64,000 nt of DNA from CAZCEC01 sp964497615 (GTDB lineage: Bacteria; Chloroflexota; Anaerolineae; Anaerolineales; UBA6663): positions 1 through 64,000 of the forward strand of contig CAZCEC010000015.1 in the NCBI GenBank assembly GCA_964497615.1, in the 5' to 3' direction. The notes under the pieces were generated by a model. That model was given only the letters and a program-made list of their open reading frames with translations, had not been told where the DNA came from and ran no database searches. Below, piece after piece: positions 55,523 to 61,437 of the stretch. Both the position numbers and the translations under genes were made by a program. Numbering within the stretch: position 1 is the first letter of the stretch; the number at the start of each line of letters is the position of its first letter.

Positions 55523-56911
55523 TTACTCACCCCCAGCAATGAAATCGAGCGCAGCCTGGAGTTGAGCATCAATCCCGGCCAGAAGCTGTTCGCGCTCCAG
55601 GTCAACCGCGATGTCGGGGACGACGCCATTGTTCTCCAGCACGCGCCCAGCCGGCGTCTGCGACTGGCCGTACGGATACATCAGGATGGCGTCGTAGGGC
55701 AGCTCCGCCACGTTCGCCACGAGGCACCTCCCAGGGGTCTGCGAGCCCACGATCGCGGCCCGGCCCAAGGCCTGCAGGCTGCCCGCGAACTCTTCGGCGG
55801 ATGAGATACTGAGCTCATCTACCAGGATCACCACTTCGCCCTGGTACGCGCCGGGTACACGGTCAAGGTACACTTCTTCCAGCCGGTCGCGCAGTTGATA
55901 GCGCATGAACAGCCGCGGCTCGCCCACGAGCTGGCTGGCGATGGCGTGGCGGACATAGAACAGACCGCCCGCATTTCCGCGCAAGTCGATGATGAGGGCC
56001 GGCGCATCCCGGAGCTCGTCGATTGCTTGCAGTGTGCGGTCCAGCACCGGGTCAACAAAAGCCGAGAAGCGCACGTAGCCAATGCCACTCGCGAGGCGCT
56101 GCGCCCCGAACTCGGCGCAGCCCGCCGGCAGGGAGGCATCGAATGATTCGCAGGCCCCCCGCGCGGCGAACGGCAGGGTCACGCGCCGCAACTCGTCGCT
56201 GGCATCGCGGTACTCCAGGATTGCCTCTGTGCCTGTCTCGCCGTACAGGCGGCCGCGCAGACGGTCGGCAGCACTGCCGCGCCGGTTACGCTCGTTGTCG
56301 GGGGGCATCTGCCAGGCCACAGCCGCCACGTCGCCAAGGGTCCAGCCGTCCACCGCCACCAGCTCGTAACCCGGCCGCAAGCCGGCCTCGCCGGCCGGCG
56401 AACCTGCGCTGACGTAGGTGATCACCGCCTTGCCGTCCAGCAGGCGCAGGTCCAGGCCCAGCCACCCAGTCGCGAAGGCCATTGGGCTAAACTCGCTGGC
56501 GAGCTCGGATGGTAAAGCCGCCAGGTGGGACACGCCCAACTCGAAGAGCATCGGGTTCACCACCCCGATCCAGAAGGCGGCATCGTCCTGAACCGTCGCG
56601 AGCTTCTGACGGTAGGCATCGCCGATGGCCTGCCAGTCCTGGCCGCCAAAAGTAGGATCGAAGTAACCGTCGTTCACCGTCTGCCAGACGGCGTCGAAGA
56701 CGGCGGCGCGCTCGGCGGGCGTCAGCCGCGTCTCGATCAGGGGCGTCGGCGGAGGCGCTGGTGTCACCGTTGGCCGCGCGGTTGCGGTGGGCGTGGGCAG
56801 TGGAGCCGCGGTGGGCACGGCTGCCGGCTGCGGCGCGCAAGCCGCCACGGCCAGCGCGAGGGTGCAGAGCGCCAGGCGGTTCGCGAAGGAGGCCCGGCGA
56901 ACGGGGTTCAT
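55523..56911 (-). CDS. S41-family (C-terminal processing) peptidase, lipoprotein
   Basis: 462-aa exported serine peptidase. A signal peptide with lipobox VAAC (Cys near residue 25) is followed by a Pro/Thr linker. The helical/TPP-like domain spans about 60-140. A PDZ-like segment (about 150-215) carries GKAVITYVSAGSPAGEAGLRPGYELVAVDG. The S41 catalytic domain starts with SGIGYVRFSAF and ends with VVILVDELSISSAEEFAGSLQALG, containing the catalytic Ser, then GSQTPGRCLVA. The ATG at 56911 has GGGAGG 7 nt upstream. Function is probably proteolysis at the cell surface. Confidence 0.9.
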   Translation of the reverse strand: MNPVRRASFANRLALCTLALAVAACAPQPAAVPTAAPLPTPTATARPTVTPAPPPTPLIETRLTPAERAAVFDAVWQTVNDGYFDPTFGGQDWQAIGDAYRQKLATVQDDAAFWIGVVNPMLFELGVSHLAALPSELASEFSPMAFATGWLGLDLRLLDGKAVITYVSAGSPAGEAGLRPGYELVAVDGWTLGDVAAVAWQMPPDNERNRRGSAADRLRGRLYGETGTEAILEYRDASDELRRVTLPFAARGACESFDASLPAGCAEFGAQRLASGIGYVRFSAFVDPVLDRTLQAIDELRDAPALIIDLRGNAGGLFYVRHAIASQLVGEPRLFMRYQLRDRLEEVYLDRVPGAYQGEVVILVDELSISSAEEFAGSLQALGRAAIVGSQTPGRCLVANVAELPYDAILMYPYGQSQTPAGRVLENNGVVPDIAVDLEREQLLAGIDAQLQAALDFIAGGE

Positions 56912-57257
56912 TTGCATTCCTCCCGTTGACAAAAACACATTGCGCCGCCCCGGACTTGGGCACGACCACCGGCTGGCCAGGCGACCCGACCGTTGGCCAC
57001 ACCTGTTTCCCGGGCGGGCAGAGCTGCCCCGGCCCGGTCATCAGACTTCATCACTGCCTCTGCGCTGGCTAAGTGCCAGCAATCCAGCCAGGGTAGCGCA
57101 TCAACGCCCTCCTTCCACAGCTGGCTGCGCATACCCTGCTTCACACATCAGTATAGGACCGATTGCGTCTCCGGGAGTATGAATGGGCCGCTTGCGGGGA
57201 AACTGGCCTAAGTCGATGCTGATTGTCGCTGCCAGGCCGTTTGGTTCGTTTCACGCT
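56912..57257. other. Gap without a supported gene
   Basis: About 345 nt between the S41 peptidase start and the phosphodiesterase-like stop. A minus-strand open frame (56908-57144) overlaps the peptidase start, has no ribosome-binding site and a composition typical of spurious GC-rich frames. No terminator, tRNA or repeat was recognised. Confidence 0.5.
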
Positions 57258-58349
57258 TCATTCGCCGAATAACTCCATCATTGGCTGACCCTCGGCCAAT
57301 TGGGTTCCGAAGTCCAGCAGCCTCCCGATGGTTGGCGCAATGTCGATCAGGCTGCGCCTCATAGTCTCGACTTGTCCAGGCGGGATTTCAGGCCCGACGG
57401 CGAGGAACGAGATGTGGCGATTGCACTCGTCGGTGCCGCCGTGGTTGGGCCAGTCCGCGCCGCAGCCTCGGCCATGGTCCGACGTCACTATCAAGGTGGT
57501 GTGCCCGGCGTAGAAGTCATCCGCCTGAAGCTGCTGCCACAGCTCCCAGATGATTTCATCGTCGTGCCGGATCGCCGCGCGGTACGCATCCCATTGGCCC
57601 AGATGGGCGGCCTCGTCCGGGTCGAGCAGGCTGATGACGAGCAGCCGGGGGTGTTGCTCAGCAATGACGCGCCGGGCATTGGCCCACATGCCGTCATCGT
57701 AGGGCGGGCTGGGCTCGTCGCTGAAGAACATTTCAGCGCCAAAGTCAGGACCGTAATCTGGGTGGGTGCTGTAGGTGAGCACCGGCTCGATGAAGGAGCC
57801 ATGCACGAATACCGCCTCGGTCTGTGGGGCGCCGGTGGCCTGGCGGAAGTACTCGAAGATGGTGGGCATGGCCGGCCGCGTGCTGCCATCGTTGGGAATG
57901 TTTTCCCAGGTCCCGGTGAGCAGGGCGGCATGGCCCGGCACCGTAACCGTTGCCCCGTCATTGGTGAACGCGGTGTTGATGGCCCCCATGGGCGCCAGGT
58001 CGCGAGCCAGGTGCGGGACGAAGGCGGCTTCAGGATCGCCCAAGGTCTCGGTCCAGCGCGCGCCGTCGATGATGACCACCACCACGGCGCGCGTATAGGG
58101 CGTCGGCGTGGCAGTGGCGGTCGGTGACGGGGTCGTGGTCGCCGAAGCCGAAGCCGAGGCCGTGGGCGCCGGCTGCGTGGGCCGCAGGGTGGGCGATGGC
58201 GCTGCCGTTGGGCGGTCTGTGGGCGTGGCGGTCGTGGTGACCGTGATCGCCGCAAGCGGCGTGGGGGTTGGCGTGGCTGACCATTGGCAGGCCGCGCCCA
58301 ATGCCGCCAGCGCCAAGAGCAGCGCCAGCCTATGCGGTCGCGTGAGCAT
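57258..58349 (-). CDS. Alkaline-phosphatase-superfamily lipoprotein (phosphodiesterase-like)
   Basis: 363-aa predicted lipoprotein. The signal peptide ends in ALGAAC (Cys near residue 21). A Ser/Thr/Pro/Ala-rich linker of about 65 residues follows. The catalytic domain starts at VVVVIIDGARWTET, the metal-bound Asp of alkaline-phosphatase-fold enzymes. It continues with TVTVPGHAALLTG (candidate nucleophile Thr near the VPGHAALLTG loop), an SLLDPDEAAHLGQ loop and VTSDHGRGCG (Asp-His), then FLAVGPEIPP. Type I phosphodiesterase/nucleotide pyrophosphatase or sulfatase-like activities are possible. It abuts the SDR stop with no gap. Confidence 0.85.
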   Translation of the reverse strand: MLTRPHRLALLLALAALGAACQWSATPTPTPLAAITVTTTATPTDRPTAAPSPTLRPTQPAPTASASASATTTPSPTATATPTPYTRAVVVVIIDGARWTETLGDPEAAFVPHLARDLAPMGAINTAFTNDGATVTVPGHAALLTGTWENIPNDGSTRPAMPTIFEYFRQATGAPQTEAVFVHGSFIEPVLTYSTHPDYGPDFGAEMFFSDEPSPPYDDGMWANARRVIAEQHPRLLVISLLDPDEAAHLGQWDAYRAAIRHDDEIIWELWQQLQADDFYAGHTTLIVTSDHGRGCGADWPNHGGTDECNRHISFLAVGPEIPPGQVETMRRSLIDIAPTIGRLLDFGTQLAEGQPMMELFGE

Positions 58350-59129
58350 TCAATCCATGGGGTACAAGCTGCACCCGCCATCCACCAGCAGCACTGCGCC
58401 AGTCATGTAGGCGGCCATCGGCGAGCACAGGAAAAGAAAGGCGTGGGCCACGGTCTCCGGGGGCTGCATGTAGCCCAAAGGGATCGCCTTCTCGGCGCGG
58501 GCGCGGTAACTGGGATCCGTGTCCCACTGTCGCTTCGCCAAACCCACCGCCACAATGCCGGGCGCGATGGCGTTGGCGCGGATGTTCCTGGTCACCAATT
58601 CACGCGCGAAACCGCGCATCATCGCCTTGAGCCCCGCCTTGCTGGTGGTGTACGGCGTGATCTCAGGCCAGGGCACGTCCTCCACCCACGAGGTGGTGAA
58701 AATCAGGTGTCCGGGCCGGCCAGCCGCGACCCAGCGGTTGGCGGCAGTTTGCGCCACGATGAAGGCGGCCCGCAGGTTGACGTTCATCAGCGTATCGAAC
58801 TCATCCAGCGGATACGCGTCCACCGGATGGGCCGTCACCATGCCAGCATGGCAGCAGACGACATCCGGGAGGCCCTGCTGCGCCGTCACCCGGTCTGGCA
58901 GCCCAGCCACCTCGGCGGGTTGGGTGGTGTCGGCCTGGTAATAGGCAATGCGCGGGCCGGCGGCGCCCACTTCGCCCAGCGCCGCCGCGGCGGCTTCCTG
59001 GCTCACGACATCATTAACCGCAACCGCCGCACCGTGTTCGGCCAGGACCTTGACGACTTCGCGGCCGATAGCACCGGCGCCGCCAGTTATGAGAACGGTC
59101 TGACCCGTCAGGTCGAGGAGATTCTTCAT
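58350..59129 (-). CDS. Short-chain dehydrogenase/reductase
   Basis: About 259-aa NAD(P)-dependent oxidoreductase. The cofactor loop is VLITGGAGAIGREVVKVLAEHG, CHAG marks the adenine ring pocket, TTSWVEDV and PYTTSKAGLKAMMRGFARELV carry the Ser/Tyr/Lys catalytic set, and IRANAIAPGIV and LLVDGGCSLYP complete the typical pattern. The substrate is unknown. ATG 59129 is preceded by GGAGGTGTG; the adjacent GTG 59132 is an alternative. It overlaps a 35-codon ORF upstream by one base and is followed directly by the phosphatase-like gene. Confidence 0.93.
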   Translation of the reverse strand: MKNLLDLTGQTVLITGGAGAIGREVVKVLAEHGAAVAVNDVVSQEAAAAALGEVGAAGPRIAYYQADTTQPAEVAGLPDRVTAQQGLPDVVCCHAGMVTAHPVDAYPLDEFDTLMNVNLRAAFIVAQTAANRWVAAGRPGHLIFTTSWVEDVPWPEITPYTTSKAGLKAMMRGFARELVTRNIRANAIAPGIVAVGLAKRQWDTDPSYRARAEKAIPLGYMQPPETVAHAFLFLCSPMAAYMTGAVLLVDGGCSLYPMD

Positions 59130-59236
59130 CACACCTCCAGGTTCCAGGCCTCCAGCGACCGCACCCGAACGCGCCCGGCATCACAGAACAGGCCATTCGG
59201 GTCATTCAGCCAGTTGGCCGGCGGCATTCCATTCAT
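59129..59236 (-). CDS. 35-residue ORF with a GH32-like WLNDPNG motif (relic or microprotein)
   Basis: Minus-strand ORF starting at ATG 59236 and ending at 59129, sharing one base with the SDR start. It contains PPANWLNDPNGLFCDAG. NDPNG is the catalytic-nucleophile motif of GH32 invertases and levanases, usually preceded by Pro and Trp as here, but the rest of that family (over 400 residues) is absent. A TATAAT box lies 6 nt upstream, so the ORF would be read from a leaderless mRNA. It could be a truncated GH32 remnant or a leader peptide for the SDR gene; chance similarity is possible. Confidence 0.5.
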   Translation of the reverse strand: MNGMPPANWLNDPNGLFCDAGRVRVRSLEAWNLEV

Positions 59237-59237
59237 G

Positions 59238-59255
59238 CCGAGATTATAATCTCGG
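59238..59255. promoter_or_regulatory. Bidirectional promoter inside an 18-bp palindrome
   Basis: CCGAGATTATAATCTCGG is a perfect 18-bp palindrome. Its centre gives TATAAT on the plus strand (59245-59250) and on the minus strand (59248-59243). The minus copy ends 6 nt before the 35-codon ORF; the plus copy leads to the gene at 59301 with a leader of about 44 nt. A dimeric repressor site covering both -10 boxes would explain the symmetry. Confidence 0.55.
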
Positions 59256-59300
59256 ACGCGCATCACTCGTCAGCGCAGCGAACGGAGACACGCGATCACC

Positions 59301-59723
59301 ATGCCAGGAAAGTTCCGGATTCCATTGCTCGAACTTGGCGGCGGATTGTGCGGCGGCCTGCTGGTAGGCGGGCTCGGGGCCATGCTGGGGCGCTGGCTCG
59401 GCGGCGAGCTGCTGCCCCCCATCGGCGATGTGGCGAACACCTTCGGCGACCTGGTCGGCGCAGTGCTGGGCTTTGGCCTGTCCTATCCCGTGGGTGTGGC
59501 GCTGGGCATGGCGCTGATGCGCCGAGGTCTCCGGCGGCCGGGGATGTTCTGGCCGGCGCTGGCTGGGGCGCTGCTGGGCGCCAGCCTCGTCCTGGCGCTG
59601 CTCGTCGTGCTCAGGCTCAGCGAGTACCCCCTGGTTCTGCAAGCGTTGTTCATCGGCCTCCCGCCGGTCGTAGCGCTGGTGGGCGTGCGGTTTTGGGTTC
59701 AGCGAACGGCGCCCCAGGGATGA
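59301..59723 (+). CDS. Small membrane protein of unknown function
   Basis: 140-aa hydrophobic protein with about four helices separated by short loops. Glycines are frequent in the first two segments (ELGGGLCGGLLVGGLGAMLG, VLGFGLSYPVGVALGMALM). No signal peptide or motif is recognised. The ATG is weakly supported (GGAG 13 nt upstream), but the frame and composition are consistent along the full length. It lies just before the PMT-type glycosyltransferase gene and is probably co-transcribed. Confidence 0.65.
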   Translation: MPGKFRIPLLELGGGLCGGLLVGGLGAMLGRWLGGELLPPIGDVANTFGDLVGAVLGFGLSYPVGVALGMALMRRGLRRPGMFWPALAGALLGASLVLALLVVLRLSEYPLVLQALFIGLPPVVALVGVRFWVQRTAPQG

Positions 59724-59730
59724 AGCCTTG

Positions 59731-61416
59731 ATGGATCTCGCGCGCCGCCGTGCCTGGGCTGGGCTGCTGGGCTGCCTGGCGCTGTATCTGGCGCTGGCAA
59801 TGCCCCAGCTCGATTTGCCTGGGCTGCACAACGACGAGGCCGTTGAAGGCGGTCTGCAGGCGGGGCAAATCCTCGACGGACAGCCCATCACTACCTTCCG
59901 AGGCGCGGGCTTGAACATCGCGGGGCGCACCTGGCCGGTGATGGTGCAGGACTACATCGGCGCCTTCAACGTTTACCTGCCGGTCCCGTTCCTGGCAATC
60001 TTCGGCCACACTACGGTGGCCCTGCGCCTCTACACCGTGCTGCTCGGCGGGCTGACCTTAGGCCTGGCCTACGGGTTTGCGCGGGCGGTCCTGGACCTCC
60101 GCGCGGCGTTAGCAACCGGCTTGCTGATGGCCGTCTCACCCTCGTTCGTGTTCTGGCAGCGAGAAGGCGTGTTCGTCACGTCTATCACGGCCGCCATCGC
60201 CATCGGGATGATCTGGGCGGCCCTAAGCTGGCTGCGAACCCAGAAACTGCGCTGGGTCTTCCTGGCGGGCCTGCTGGCGGGCGCGGGCCTGTATGCCAAG
60301 CTCCTGTTCTTATGGGTGATTGTGGGGGCGGCCGGGGCTGGGGCGATGGCGGCCCTGCTCAATGCGGCGACGGAAGGCGGCGGAATTAGGGGCCTCGTCA
60401 CCGCGCTGCGGCGGCGCTGGCGGCATGGGTTGGCGGCGGCCCTGGCGATTGCCACGGGCGGGCTGATGGGCCTGGCGCCGCTGGCGCAGTACAACCTGCA
60501 AACCGGCGGCACCTTCGCCTCGGTCGGCGGCAACTTGAGCACTTCCTACTACGGGGTCAACAACGCCGACATCGCCGGCAACCTGCGCGTGCGGCTCGGC
60601 CAACTGGGAGACGTCATCAGCGGGCGGGATCATCTGTCGTTCCTGGGCGGCAGCTTCCACAACCCGCTCTGGCCGTGGGTGTTGGGGACAGCCGCGGCGG
60701 TCATTCTCCTGCACACGGTGTGGACGCGGCGGGCGGGCGCAGCGATGTGGATATTGGTCATGCTCGCGCTGGCAGTCGCTCAATCATCCTTCACCGTGTC
60801 CGGCCTGTTCGCCACGCACTTTACCATCCTGGCGCCATTCTGGCCCATGGTCGTGGGTGCGGCGCTGACGCTGCAATGGGGGCGCGCCAATCACGGTCCA
60901 GCCACAGGCGCGGCAGCGGCGGGGCGCTGGCGCGGCAGATTGGCGGTGGGGCTCCGGACCGCGGCGATGATGGTGGTTGCGCTGCTGTGGGTCCGCGATG
61001 TAAGCGTGACGCTGGCCTATCATCAGCGGCTGCATCTCGTCGGCGGCACGAGCAGCCACAGCGACGCGGTGTATCGGCTGGTGGACGTCTTGCGCCAACA
61101 CGCGGGGCAGCCGGTGTATGCGATGGATTGGGGATTTGCGCCGCAGGTGCGGATGCTCACCCGCGAGGCAATTGTGCCGCAGGAAATCTTCGGCTATGCC
61201 TGGGAGCCAGATGAGGGCTTTGGCGCGCGGCTGGCCGAGGCCTTGGCGCAGCCAGAGGCCCTGTTCGTCTTCCACACGGAGGGCGATACCGTCTTTCCGC
61301 GCCGGGCGGCATTCGAGGCCGCCGTGGCGGCGCAGGGGGCGGAGGTTGAGTTGGTGGCGATGTTGCTGCGGCGGGATACGGTGCCGATCCTGGAAGTCGT
61401 CCGCGTGACCCGCTAG
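59731..61416 (+). CDS. PMT/GT39-type glycosyltransferase-like membrane protein
   Basis: 561-aa polytopic membrane protein, probably transferring a sugar from a lipid-linked donor. The N-terminal LPGLHNDEAVEGGLQAG contains the acidic D-E motif of protein mannosyltransferase/ArnT-like enzymes, in the first outer loop after a membrane helix. About ten to eleven helices follow, then a short outer domain. The substrate is unknown; exported protein or wall polymer modification is possible. ATG 59731 is one codon after TTG 59728; either may be the start. It lies close behind the small membrane protein gene. Confidence 0.8.
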   Translation: MDLARRRAWAGLLGCLALYLALAMPQLDLPGLHNDEAVEGGLQAGQILDGQPITTFRGAGLNIAGRTWPVMVQDYIGAFNVYLPVPFLAIFGHTTVALRLYTVLLGGLTLGLAYGFARAVLDLRAALATGLLMAVSPSFVFWQREGVFVTSITAAIAIGMIWAALSWLRTQKLRWVFLAGLLAGAGLYAKLLFLWVIVGAAGAGAMAALLNAATEGGGIRGLVTALRRRWRHGLAAALAIATGGLMGLAPLAQYNLQTGGTFASVGGNLSTSYYGVNNADIAGNLRVRLGQLGDVISGRDHLSFLGGSFHNPLWPWVLGTAAAVILLHTVWTRRAGAAMWILVMLALAVAQSSFTVSGLFATHFTILAPFWPMVVGAALTLQWGRANHGPATGAAAAGRWRGRLAVGLRTAAMMVVALLWVRDVSVTLAYHQRLHLVGGTSSHSDAVYRLVDVLRQHAGQPVYAMDWGFAPQVRMLTREAIVPQEIFGYAWEPDEGFGARLAEALAQPEALFVFHTEGDTVFPRRAAFEAAVAAQGAEVELVAMLLRRDTVPILEVVRVTR

Positions 61417-61437
61417 CCGCTGCCAGCGCGGCCCGCC

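Noticed and set aside
56908..57144. Minus-strand open frame upstream of the S41 peptidase
   Set aside because: Overlaps the peptidase start, lacks a ribosome-binding site, and has no recognisable similarity.
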